Part shown: positions 48,775 to 57,035 of the stretch, one piece after another
Layout: each line of letters starts with the position of its first letter
Numbering within the stretch: position 1 is the first letter of the stretch
Assembly (NCBI GenBank): GCA_958296055.1
Contig: CATQHS010000001.1
Location: forward strand, 1,956,277 to 2,020,276
Origin: an uncultured Acidimicrobiales bacterium
GTDB taxonomy: Bacteria > Actinomycetota > Acidimicrobiia > Acidimicrobiales > Aldehydirespiratoraceae
DNA length: 64,000 nucleotides
Direction of reading: 5' to 3'
Notes under the pieces: model-generated
What the model was told of the DNA's origin: nothing
The model's database searches: none
Seen by the model: the letters and a program-made list of their open reading frames with translations, nothing else
Translations under genes and position numbers: made by a program

Positions 48775-50946
48775 GTGACTGCGGTCCGGACACCGAACCT
48801 GCTCGACGTGGCCGGCATGGGCCTAGCCGAGCGGGTGGCCCGGTTCGGGCGGCCGCTGATGAAGCCCGGGCCCGGCCTCGATCCCGAGGTGCTGCACCGG
48901 GAGGTGCTGGAGACCCCCACCGAGCTGGAGCTGGCCGGCGCCGACCGGCTCGACCCGGTCGACCTGGAGATCTTCCTCCACAAGCTCGACTCGATGATCG
49001 ACGACGGCCGCGACGTGTGCAAGTACCTGAGCATGGCCGAGATGCTCCAGGCCGGCGACCTGGGCGTGGGCGTGTTCACCGCCAAAGGCGACCTGGCTGG
49101 CATGTCCACCGGGGTGCTTTTGCACGCCCTGCTGCACTACGGCCCGGTCAAGTACGTGCTCAAGCACTACGTGGACGACCCGACGGTGGGGCTGGCCGAC
49201 GGCGACATCTTCTTCTTCAACGACCCCGACGCGGGCGGGGTCCACACCTACGACCACTTCCTGATGATGCCGGTGTTCTGGGAGTCGGAGCTGCTGGCCT
49301 GGGTGGCCTGCGGCGGCCACCAGGGCGAGACCGGGTCCCGGTCGCCGGGGGGCTGGTCGCCTGAGATCGGCAGCCGCTACGAGGAGGGCCTCCACATCAC
49401 CCCGCTGCGGGTGGGCCGCAACTTCGAGTTCCAGACCGACCACCTGGAGTTCCTGCTGAACTCGGTGCGCACCCCCCGGCAGAACTCGCTGGACATGAAG
49501 GCCCGGCTGGCGGTGTGCGTGAGGCTGCGCCAGCAGTTGCTGCGGGAGACGGAGCGCCGGGGAGCCGATTTCGTGGCCGCCGGGCTCCGCCAGTCGATCA
49601 AAATCTCGGCCGGGCTGGCCCGCCGCCGCATCGCCAGCCTCAACGACGGCGTCTATCGGTCGGTGGTGTTCCTGGACACCATCGGCATCGACGACGGGCT
49701 CATCCGCCTGCCGGTCGAGATCCACAAGCGGGGCGAGGAGCTGGTCATCGACTTGGCCGGGGCCTCGCCCGAGCCGGGCATCGGCCCGTTCCATCTGCGC
49801 TGGCATCTGGCCCGGGCGGCCAGCGCCGCCGCTTTGTTCCCCACCGTGTTCCGGGGCCTGCGCTGGTCGATCGGGCTGTTCGACCCGGTGAAGCTGACCG
49901 CCCCGCCCAGCATCGTGAACGCCCCCAGCCGGGACTCCGGAACCGGCTCGGGCAGCCACACCGGCCGGGTGGTGGTGCAGGGCCTGCTGCTGGCGGCCAT
50001 GCGGATGCTGCACGACAGCCCCCACCGGGCCGGGGTGGTGGCCCCGTTCGCCGAGAACCTTCTGCTCATCGGGTTCGGCGGCACCGGCCAGTACGGCAAC
50101 CCCATCGCCGGGGGCCCGGCCAACGGCAACGCCACCGGCCAGGGGGCCCGCTTCGACCTCGACGGCGAGCACAGCGCCGGCTTCTTCTGGGCCATGGTGG
50201 TGGACTGCCCCGGCCCCGAGGAGCAGGAGCGGAAGTTCCCGTGGGTGTACCTGTTCCGCAACCGCTTCGACCGGGACGTGTGCGGCCTGGGTCGGCACCG
50301 GGGCGGGGTGGGCCTCACCGACTGCTTCGTGATCCACGGCACCGAGGGCCTGCGCTTCAACTCGGTGGGCACCGGCAGCCGGTTCACCAAGAACTACGGC
50401 CTGTTCGGGGGCTACTCGGGGGCGTCGCAGCCCCGCATCGTGGTCCGGGGCTCCGACGCCAAGGCTCTCATGGCCGCCGGGGCCGCCGACCTGCCCATGA
50501 GCGTGCGGGAGCTGGCCGACCGGCGCCGGATATCGGGCCGCTACGAGTTCGGCCACCCCAACATCGAGGGGGAGAGCTGCTCCGACGGCGACGTGTTCGT
50601 GCTGGCCCGGGGCTCCGGCGGCGGCTACGGCGACGTGTTGGAGCGAGACCCCGCCGCGGTGCTCGACGACATCGCCGCCGGCGTGACCTCCACCGAGTTG
50701 GCCGTCCGGCTCTACGGGGTGGTGCTGACCGAGGGCCGTGACCGGGTGGACGAGGCCGCCACCGCGGCCCGGCGGGCCGAGATCCGAGCCGAGCGGCTGC
50801 GCCTGGGCCGGCCCTATGACGAGTTCGTGGCCGACTGGTCTCAGCGGCGGCCCCCGCCCGAGGCGCTGCGCCACTACGGCGACTACCCGATCCCGACCCA
50901 GCTCATCGACGACCGCGACTGCCCCGACCCCCGGGAACAGGGCTGA
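48775..50946 (+). CDS. Hydantoinase/oxoprolinase B-type subunit of a ketone carboxylase
   Basis: A 723-residue protein from GTG 48775. Seen: DPVDLEIFLHKLDSMIDDGRDVCKYLSMAEM, the metal-binding FFFNDPDAGGVHTYDHFLMMPVFW (His pair and Asp-type ligands), and HRGGVGLTDCFVIHGTEGLRFNS; the family's long HyuB fold is complete. In acetone and acetophenone carboxylases this subunit holds the metal and joins substrate with carboxyl. Only one B gene occurs for two A genes in the operon, as in acetophenone carboxylase. Confidence 0.9.
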   Translation: MTAVRTPNLLDVAGMGLAERVARFGRPLMKPGPGLDPEVLHREVLETPTELELAGADRLDPVDLEIFLHKLDSMIDDGRDVCKYLSMAEMLQAGDLGVGVFTAKGDLAGMSTGVLLHALLHYGPVKYVLKHYVDDPTVGLADGDIFFFNDPDAGGVHTYDHFLMMPVFWESELLAWVACGGHQGETGSRSPGGWSPEIGSRYEEGLHITPLRVGRNFEFQTDHLEFLLNSVRTPRQNSLDMKARLAVCVRLRQQLLRETERRGADFVAAGLRQSIKISAGLARRRIASLNDGVYRSVVFLDTIGIDDGLIRLPVEIHKRGEELVIDLAGASPEPGIGPFHLRWHLARAASAAALFPTVFRGLRWSIGLFDPVKLTAPPSIVNAPSRDSGTGSGSHTGRVVVQGLLLAAMRMLHDSPHRAGVVAPFAENLLLIGFGGTGQYGNPIAGGPANGNATGQGARFDLDGEHSAGFFWAMVVDCPGPEEQERKFPWVYLFRNRFDRDVCGLGRHRGGVGLTDCFVIHGTEGLRFNSVGTGSRFTKNYGLFGGYSGASQPRIVVRGSDAKALMAAGAADLPMSVRELADRRRISGRYEFGHPNIEGESCSDGDVFVLARGSGGGYGDVLERDPAAVLDDIAAGVTSTELAVRLYGVVLTEGRDRVDEAATAARRAEIRAERLRLGRPYDEFVADWSQRRPPPEALRHYGDYPIPTQLIDDRDCPDPREQG

Positions 50947-50995
50947 TGGCCCGGCGGTCGGCGGCCGGGGCCCGGTGGCGAGGGGCCGGGGCCGG

Positions 50996-51904
50996 ATGAG
51001 CCCGACGGCAGCGCCGGTCGGCCGGGATTTCCGGCCGGGATTTCGGGGCTCTGGCCCCGTGAGGCTGGTGGCGGTGGCGGCCCCGGAGGTGTTCGCCGCG
51101 GCCCTCAACCGGCAGTGGCCCGACGACCTCGACGGCCGGGTTCGCTGCCTCGACGAGGGGGCCCGGGCCCTGGGCTTGGCCCTGAGCTGCGCTCCGTGGT
51201 CGCCAGCCGCCGAAGATGAGGCCCTGGCCGCCGAGCTCGGTCTTGGCTCGGCCTCGGCGGCGGTGCCGGGGTTGGCCTCGGACGCCCTCGCCGCTGGCGG
51301 CGGCCGGGCTGGCCCTACTCCGGTCGCGGCCCCGGCGCTCGACCAACTCGACGCGGCGGCGGCCGGGCTGGCCGGCACTCCGGCCGCCCTTCCGGTGCTG
51401 GGTGCAGTCTCGGGCCCGGTGGCCTGGGGTGCCCGGATCGGCGGCGACCCCGAAGAGTCCCTTGACGCCGCCTCGGACCTGGCTGCGGCCCGCATCCGGG
51501 CTATGCACGCCTGTGGGGCCGAGCGGGTGATCGTGGTCGAGGCCGGGCCTTTTGATCTCGATCCCGACCTAGCCGCCGAAGTTCACCGGCCGATCCTGCG
51601 AGCCGCCGACCATCTCCGCATGAGCGTTTCATTGGTCATGGCCTCCGCCGCGGGCGGCGATCCGGCCCGGCTCGGGTATGAGCGCTGGGTCTCTCCCAAA
51701 GGGTGCTCCGAGGGTCTGGCCTTCCTGCCCGCGGGCGTCTTCGAGTCGCCCGCCGCCTTGAGCCGCGGCCTCGACGAGCGCCGGGGCGAGCTGGCCGGGG
51801 CGGCCGAAGCGATCACCGCCCCTCTCGGGCCGGCCGCCGACCCCGCCGCGGTGCGGGCCGCGGCCGCCCGGCTGGCCGATGTCTGTTGGGAGGGGCCGGG
51901 ATGA
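50996..51904 (+). CDS. Unassigned 302-residue protein between B and A' subunits
   Basis: Start uncertain: ATG 50996 or GTG 51059, both in frame and both without a strong ribosome site. The mature part has a TIM-barrel-like order of strands, with the patterns LGAVSGPVAWGARIGGDPEESLDAASDLAAARIRAMHACGAERVIVVEAG and ILRAADHLRMSVSLVM, which recall the uroporphyrinogen decarboxylase/cobalamin methyltransferase fold. The match is loose. The stop overlaps the next ATG (ATGA), so it is part of the operon. By position it could correspond to the fifth (epsilon) subunit of acetophenone carboxylase; that is inference. Confidence 0.6.
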   Translation: MSPTAAPVGRDFRPGFRGSGPVRLVAVAAPEVFAAALNRQWPDDLDGRVRCLDEGARALGLALSCAPWSPAAEDEALAAELGLGSASAAVPGLASDALAAGGGRAGPTPVAAPALDQLDAAAAGLAGTPAALPVLGAVSGPVAWGARIGGDPEESLDAASDLAAARIRAMHACGAERVIVVEAGPFDLDPDLAAEVHRPILRAADHLRMSVSLVMASAAGGDPARLGYERWVSPKGCSEGLAFLPAGVFESPAALSRGLDERRGELAGAAEAITAPLGPAADPAAVRAAAARLADVCWEGPG

Positions 51905-53814
51905 CCTGGTCGGTGGGCATGGACATGGGCGGCACCTTCACCGACGGGTACTTCTCCGACGGCCGCCGGGCGGCCATGGCCAAGGTCCCCACCTCCCACT
52001 TCGACCTGACCCGGTCGGTGATGGCCTGTCTGGGCGAGGGCGCCCGCCGCTTCGACCTGGACTTGGAGGACTTCCTGGCCTCGGTCGGGGTGCTGCGGCT
52101 GGCCACCACCATCGGCACCAACTCCGTGGTCACCGGCGCCGGCGACCTGGTGGGGCTGATGGTGGAGGCCGGGGCGGAGTCGTCGTTGTACGGCCCGGTC
52201 GAGTTGGCCCCGGCCCTGGGCGTCTTTGTCCGCCCCGACCAGGTGGCGGCCGTGCCCGCCTCCGGCCGATATGAGGGAGAGAGCGAGGGCGAGGGCGAGG
52301 CGCCAGCCGTCGGGGCGGCCTCGGCGCCCGACGAGGCGGTGCTGGGGCTGTGCCGCGACTTGGTGCAGCAGGGCGTGCGCCAAGTGGTGGTTAGCCTGCG
52401 CCGCGAGCGCCGGGCCGACGAGGAGCGGCTGCGGGAGCTGGTCCGGGACCGCTACCCGGCCCACTATCTGAGGTCGATACCGCTCACCCTGGGCTCGGAG
52501 GTGGCCGACGTCGACGACGACGAACTGCGCACCGCCACCGCCGTCCTCAACGCCTACCTGAGCCGGTCGATGGCCAAGCTGCTGTACCGCACCGAGGGGC
52601 TGCTTCAGCAGGCCGGGCTGACCGTCCCGCTGCTGGCCGTCCACTCCGACGGGTCGTGCGCCCGGACGGCCCGGACCACCGCCATCAGCACCTACAGCTC
52701 GGGCCCGGCCGCCGGTCTGGGCTTGGTGGCCGCGGAGGCCTCCGTCCGGGGCGACGAGACCGCGGTCGGGTTCGACATGGGCGGCACCACCCTGGACTTG
52801 GGGCTGGTCCGCGGCGGCGCCTACGCGGTGGCCGAGACTCCCGAGATCCGGGGCGTGAGGGTCTCGCTGCCCGTGCCCGGGGTGGTGTCGGTCGGCTTGG
52901 GCGGGTCCTCCATCGCCGCGGTGGACTCGGCGGGGGCGGTGACGGTGGGACCGGCCAGCGCCGGGGCCGTGCCCGGGCCGGCCGCCTTCGCCCGGGGCGG
53001 CGCCGAAGCGACCCTCACCGACGCCGACGCTGCGCTGGGCTTCTTGGCCGATGGGGCGACCCTGGTCGGCGACATCGTCTTAGACGCGGGGCTAGCCCGG
53101 TCCGCCCTGGCCGCCTTGGATGGCGGAGACCCGGTGGAGGCGGCCCGGCGAGTCCGCTCGGCTGCTCACCGGCAGGCCGCGGCGGCGCTCGAAGATCTGC
53201 TGGCCTCGGCCGGCGTCGACCCGGCCGAGGCCGTCCTCTACGCCTTCGGCGGCGCAGGCGGGCTGCACGCCGGGCCTGTCGCCGACCTGGCCGGGATCAC
53301 CAGGGTGCGGTCGTTCGTCCACGGCGGGGTCTTCAGCGCCCGGGGGGTGGCCGGCGCGCCCCTGCGGCAGGTCTACCGGGCCTCGGTCGGGCCCGGCGAA
53401 ACCCCCGGGGATGTGGCCGACCGACTGACGGCCCGGGCCCGGCTCGACCTCGAAGCCGAGCGCCTGCCCGCCGACGAGGCCCGGATCGCCGTCGTTTCCG
53501 GCAACGGCCGGGTAGAGGTGTCATCGCACCTCGACCCGCCTTCCGCTCCGCCCGGGGCCGCCGGGCCGGGCCAAGTCGAGCCTCCCGCCCCGCCGGCCAG
53601 CCCGGAGTCGTCTTCGTCGGTGCAGCGGCGGGAGGTGTGGTGGGGCGCCGAGCCCGAGCCCACCGCGGTGGTCGATCTGGCCGCCCTGGCGCCCGGCCAG
53701 GCGATCGACGGGCCGGCGCTGATCGAGGGGTGGGGGGCCGTCCACGCCGTCCCGCCCGGCTGGACCGCCCGCCGCCAAGACGACGACAGCCTCCTGTGGG
53801 AGCGGTTGCCGTGA
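51901..53814 (+). CDS. Second hydantoinase/oxoprolinase A-type subunit (A')
   Basis: A 637-residue protein from ATG 51901. It has the ASKHA start SVGMDMGGTFTDGYF, RLATTIGTNSVVTGAGDLVGLMVEAG, the second motif FDMGGTTLDLGLV and FGGAGGLHAGPV near the end. It is shorter than the first A subunit (732) and has an acidic and Pro-rich insertion near residue 120 and another near 545. Two different A-type subunits with one B-type in an operon match the alpha and alpha-prime of acetophenone carboxylase. It probably pairs with the B subunit. Confidence 0.88.
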   Translation: MTWSVGMDMGGTFTDGYFSDGRRAAMAKVPTSHFDLTRSVMACLGEGARRFDLDLEDFLASVGVLRLATTIGTNSVVTGAGDLVGLMVEAGAESSLYGPVELAPALGVFVRPDQVAAVPASGRYEGESEGEGEAPAVGAASAPDEAVLGLCRDLVQQGVRQVVVSLRRERRADEERLRELVRDRYPAHYLRSIPLTLGSEVADVDDDELRTATAVLNAYLSRSMAKLLYRTEGLLQQAGLTVPLLAVHSDGSCARTARTTAISTYSSGPAAGLGLVAAEASVRGDETAVGFDMGGTTLDLGLVRGGAYAVAETPEIRGVRVSLPVPGVVSVGLGGSSIAAVDSAGAVTVGPASAGAVPGPAAFARGGAEATLTDADAALGFLADGATLVGDIVLDAGLARSALAALDGGDPVEAARRVRSAAHRQAAAALEDLLASAGVDPAEAVLYAFGGAGGLHAGPVADLAGITRVRSFVHGGVFSARGVAGAPLRQVYRASVGPGETPGDVADRLTARARLDLEAERLPADEARIAVVSGNGRVEVSSHLDPPSAPPGAAGPGQVEPPAPPASPESSSSVQRREVWWGAEPEPTAVVDLAALAPGQAIDGPALIEGWGAVHAVPPGWTARRQDDDSLLWERLP

Positions 53815-53863
53815 CCGGCGAGTCCAACCCCAGCCCCAATTCCCGGCGGCGGGAGCGACCCCG

Positions 53864-55027
53864 GTGAGCGTGCTCGACGACATCGCCGTCGTCGGGGTGG
53901 CCGAGACCGAGATCGGCAAGCTGCCGGGCCGCAGCGCCATCCAACTCCAAGCCGAAGCGGCCGTGGCCGCGGTGGCCGACGCCGGCCTGGCCAAAGCCGA
54001 CATCGACGCCGTCTTCTCATTCTCCGGCTACTCCCAGGCCATGATGCTGCACGCCGCCCGAGTGGCGGAGTACCTGGGGCTGCGGCCCGAGCTGGCCGTG
54101 GTCACCGACGTGGGCGGCCCCGGCACCCACCACGCCGCCCTGTTGAACGCGGCCGCCGCCATTGACGCTGGCATGTGTACCGCCGCCCTGTGCGCCTACG
54201 GCGAGAACGGCATCTCCATCCGGCGGGCGGGCCGGGGCCGGGCCCCCGGCACCCTCACCGGGGGCGAGGACTTCGAAGCCCCCTACGGGCAGATCGCCAT
54301 GATCACCGGCTACGCCCTGTTCGCCCAGCGCCACATGCACCTTTACGGCACCACCAGCGAGCAGCTCGGCGCGGTGGCGGTGGCCTCCCGCCATCACGCC
54401 TCCCTCAACGACAACGCCCACAAGCGTCACCCCATCACCCTGGCCGACCACCAGGCCTCGCCCATGATCTCCTCGCCTCTGCGCCGCCTCGACTGCTCGC
54501 TGATCTCCGACGCGGGCGGTGCCTTCGTGGTCACCTCGGTTGATCGGGCCCGCGCCCTGGGCCGGCCCTTCGCCCGGGTGCTCGGCTACGGCGCGGCCGT
54601 CACCCACCACATCCCGTCCCAGGCCCCCGACCTCGATTCCCTCGGCGGCCCGACCGCGGCGGCCCGGGCCTTCGAGCGGGCCGGGCTGCGCGGGGCCGAC
54701 GCCGACGCCGTCTACATCCACGACGCCTGCACCTTCAGCGTGGTGGCCGGGGTGGAGGCCCTGGGCCTGTGCGGCCCCGGCGAGGGCGGCCCCTACGCCG
54801 CCTCGGGCGCCCTGGGGTTGGGCTCGGCCCACCCGGTGAACCTGCACGGCGGGATGCTCTCCCACGGCCACGCCGGCGGGGTGTTCCACCTCCTCGACGC
54901 CGTCCGCCAGCTCCGGGGCGCGGCCGGCCGCCGCCAGGTGGAGGGGGCCGAGGTGGCGGTGGTCCACGGCAACGGCGGCGTCTTCTCCGCCTTCTCCACC
55001 ATGGTCCTGGGCCGGGAGGACCCGTGA
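53864..55027 (+). CDS. Thiolase-like protein without the usual active-site Cys
   Basis: A 387-residue thiolase-fold protein from GTG 53864. It begins DIAVVGVAETEIGKLPGRSAIQLQAEAAVAAVADAGL and ends with VHGNGGVFSAFSTMVL. At the position of the nucleophilic Cys the sequence is DVGGPGTHHAALLNAAAAIDAG, with no Cys; the C-terminal HGG region is NLHGGMLSHGHAGG. This resembles the SCP2/Ltp2-type thiolases that work with a DUF35 partner as retro-aldolases. In this operon it would act on the CoA ester made by the ligase. The stop overlaps the DUF35 gene start. Confidence 0.82.
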   Translation: MSVLDDIAVVGVAETEIGKLPGRSAIQLQAEAAVAAVADAGLAKADIDAVFSFSGYSQAMMLHAARVAEYLGLRPELAVVTDVGGPGTHHAALLNAAAAIDAGMCTAALCAYGENGISIRRAGRGRAPGTLTGGEDFEAPYGQIAMITGYALFAQRHMHLYGTTSEQLGAVAVASRHHASLNDNAHKRHPITLADHQASPMISSPLRRLDCSLISDAGGAFVVTSVDRARALGRPFARVLGYGAAVTHHIPSQAPDLDSLGGPTAAARAFERAGLRGADADAVYIHDACTFSVVAGVEALGLCGPGEGGPYAASGALGLGSAHPVNLHGGMLSHGHAGGVFHLLDAVRQLRGAAGRRQVEGAEVAVVHGNGGVFSAFSTMVLGREDP

Positions 55028-55446
55028 GCCCGGCGGAATCTGGCAAGCCCAGGCCGGACCTCGGCGACGCGGTGGCTGCTCCCTACTGGGAGGCGGCCCG
55101 CCGGGGCGAGCTGGCCCTGCCCCGCTGCGACGCCTGCGGTTTGGTCTTCGCCTACCCCCGGCGGTTCTGCCCCGGCTGCTGGTGCGGCGAGCGCACCTGG
55201 CAGACGATGGGCGGCGGGGGCCGTCTGTGGTCCTTCACCGAGGTGCACGTCGCCTTCTACGACGACACCTGGGCCGGCGACGTCCCCTACGTGGTGGCCG
55301 TGGTCGAGCTGGACGAGGGCCCTCGCCTGCTGGCCAACCTGATCGACTCCGACCCGGCCCGGCTGCGCATCGGCGCCCGGGTCCGGGTGACCTTCGTCGA
55401 CCGGGACGAGAACCTGACTCTGCCCGCCTTCAAGCTGGCGCCGTGA
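55024..55446 (+). CDS. Zn-ribbon OB-fold (DUF35) protein
   Basis: A 140-residue protein from GTG 55024, overlapping the thiolase stop (GTGA). The rubredoxin-like zinc ribbon is CDACGLVFAYPRRFCPGC (about 36-53), followed by the OB fold (GRLWSFTEVHVAFYDD... VVAVVELDEGPRLLANL... IGARVRVTFVDRDENLTLPAF). DUF35 proteins bind thiolases and guide CoA substrates, as in Ltp2-ChsH2 and archaeal thiolase/HMG-CoA synthase complexes. It is clearly the thiolase partner. Its stop overlaps the ligase start. Confidence 0.9.
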   Translation: MSPAESGKPRPDLGDAVAAPYWEAARRGELALPRCDACGLVFAYPRRFCPGCWCGERTWQTMGGGGRLWSFTEVHVAFYDDTWAGDVPYVVAVVELDEGPRLLANLIDSDPARLRIGARVRVTFVDRDENLTLPAFKLAP

Positions 55447-57005
55447 CCGGCGGCCGGTTCGAGGATCTGTGGTCGCTGTGTCGGCGACGGGCTGAGGAGC
55501 ACCCCGATCGGGTTGTGCTCGACTTCGACGGCCGCCTGTTCACTTGGGCCGAGCTGACGGCCGCGGCCGAGGCCTGCGCCGGGGGCTTGGCCGCGGCCGG
55601 GGTCGGCCCCGGAGACGTGGTCTGCCACATGTCGCCCAACCACGAAGAGGTGCCGGTGACCATGCTGGCGCTGCTGCGCCTCGGGGCGGTGGAGTGCCCG
55701 GTCAACGCCGGGCTCAAAGGACCCCAGCTCGCCCACGTGCTCGGCCACTCCGGGGCCCGGGTCCTGATCGTCGACGGTTCGCTGGCCGATCGGGCCGCCG
55801 AGCAACTCCCGGCGGTCAGCGGACTGGAGACGGTGGTGCGGCGGGGTCCGGGCCCGTCGCCGCCGGGGGTGGCCGTCTTGGACTACGACGAGTTGCGCCG
55901 CCGCGGTGGCCCGGTCCCGCCGTTCGCCCCGCCCCGGCCCGGCGACCCGATGAACATCGTCTACACCTCCGGCACCACCGGCCCGGCCAAAGGGGCGGTG
56001 CTGCCCCAGGCTTTCCCCGTCGAGCAGGCCCGCATCAAGATCGAGCAGTGGGGCCTGACCGCGGATGACGTCATGTTCTCGGCCCTGCCCCTGTACCACG
56101 TGAACGCCCGCTTCTCCACCCTGGGCACGGCCCTGGTCGTGGACGGCCGGGCCGCCTTGTTGTCCCGGTTCTCGGCTCGGGCCTTCTGGGGCGAGGCGAA
56201 GCGCTCGGGTGCCACCGAGGTCGGGGTGGTGGGGGCTATGTCGTCGATGCTGTTGAACCAGCCCCCGGCGCCGGGCGACCGCGATCACCGGGTGCGGATG
56301 ATGCACGGCGCGGCCGGGATTCCCATGGACCGCCGGGCCGAGTTCGAGGACCGGTTCGGGCTGCGGCTGGTCACCGGGTTCGCCATGACCGAGACCGGGC
56401 ACTTCTCCACCACCGGACCCTCCGACCCCATGCGCTACCGGGCCTCGGGCCGGCCGGTGCCCCAGTTCGAGGTGGCGGTGGTGGACGCCGACGGCCACGA
56501 GGTGCCCGCCGGAGAGGTGGGCGAGTTGGTGGTGCGGCCCCGAGTGTCGGGGGTGATGATGACCGGCTATCACCGCCAGCCCGAAGCCACCCTGGCCGCC
56601 TTCCGGAACCTGTGGTTCCACACCGGCGATCTGGCCGCCATCGCCGACGACGGCTACATCCGCTGGGTGGACCGGCTAAAGGACGCCATCCGCCGCCGAG
56701 GGGAGATGATCTCCTCCACCGAGGTGGAGCGAGCCGTGTCCGGCTTCGCCGGGGTGGCCGATTGCGCTGCGGTAGGGGTTCCCTCCGAGCTGGGCGAAGA
56801 AGACGTGAAGATAGCGGTGGTCCTCGAGCCGGGCTGCGTCATTGACCCGGCCGAATTGGCCCGTTTCTGCCGGGAGATACTGCCCGATTTCAGCGTCCCC
56901 CGCTACCTAGAAATCCTCGACGAACTCCCCCGAGGCCCCACCCACAAAGTCCTCAAACACCTCCTCCGCCACGCCACTGGCCCAACCGTGGTCGATCTGC
57001 TATAA
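55443..57005 (+). CDS. AMP-forming acyl-CoA ligase of the carboxylase operon
   Basis: A 520-residue ANL ligase from GTG 55443 in a 4-base overlap with the DUF35 gene. P-loop-like motif YTSGTTGPAKGAV (about 174-186), A5 motif GFAMTETGHFS, A7-A8 WFHTGDLAAIADDGYIRWVDRLKDAIRRRGE and A10 Lys in PRGPTHKVLKHLL. It forms a CoA ester with ATP; after a ketone carboxylase the expected substrate is a beta-keto acid. Homologues of the CaiC group have similar patterns. It ends the operon; the LRR gene begins 30 bases later. Confidence 0.9.
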   Translation: MTGGRFEDLWSLCRRRAEEHPDRVVLDFDGRLFTWAELTAAAEACAGGLAAAGVGPGDVVCHMSPNHEEVPVTMLALLRLGAVECPVNAGLKGPQLAHVLGHSGARVLIVDGSLADRAAEQLPAVSGLETVVRRGPGPSPPGVAVLDYDELRRRGGPVPPFAPPRPGDPMNIVYTSGTTGPAKGAVLPQAFPVEQARIKIEQWGLTADDVMFSALPLYHVNARFSTLGTALVVDGRAALLSRFSARAFWGEAKRSGATEVGVVGAMSSMLLNQPPAPGDRDHRVRMMHGAAGIPMDRRAEFEDRFGLRLVTGFAMTETGHFSTTGPSDPMRYRASGRPVPQFEVAVVDADGHEVPAGEVGELVVRPRVSGVMMTGYHRQPEATLAAFRNLWFHTGDLAAIADDGYIRWVDRLKDAIRRRGEMISSTEVERAVSGFAGVADCAAVGVPSELGEEDVKIAVVLEPGCVIDPAELARFCREILPDFSVPRYLEILDELPRGPTHKVLKHLLRHATGPTVVDLL

Positions 57006-57006
57006 C
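57001..57006 (+). promoter_or_regulatory. Putative -10 box TATAAC for the LRR protein gene
   Basis: TATAAC overlaps the end of the ligase gene, 29 bases before GTG 57036. GGGAGG lies seven bases before the GTG. Confidence 0.4.
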
Positions 57007-57035
57007 ACCGGTATTCGGCTGATGGGAGGCTGACA

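Noticed and set aside
48823-51495. 890-residue minus-strand frame
   Set aside because: Antisense of the B subunit gene and its neighbour.
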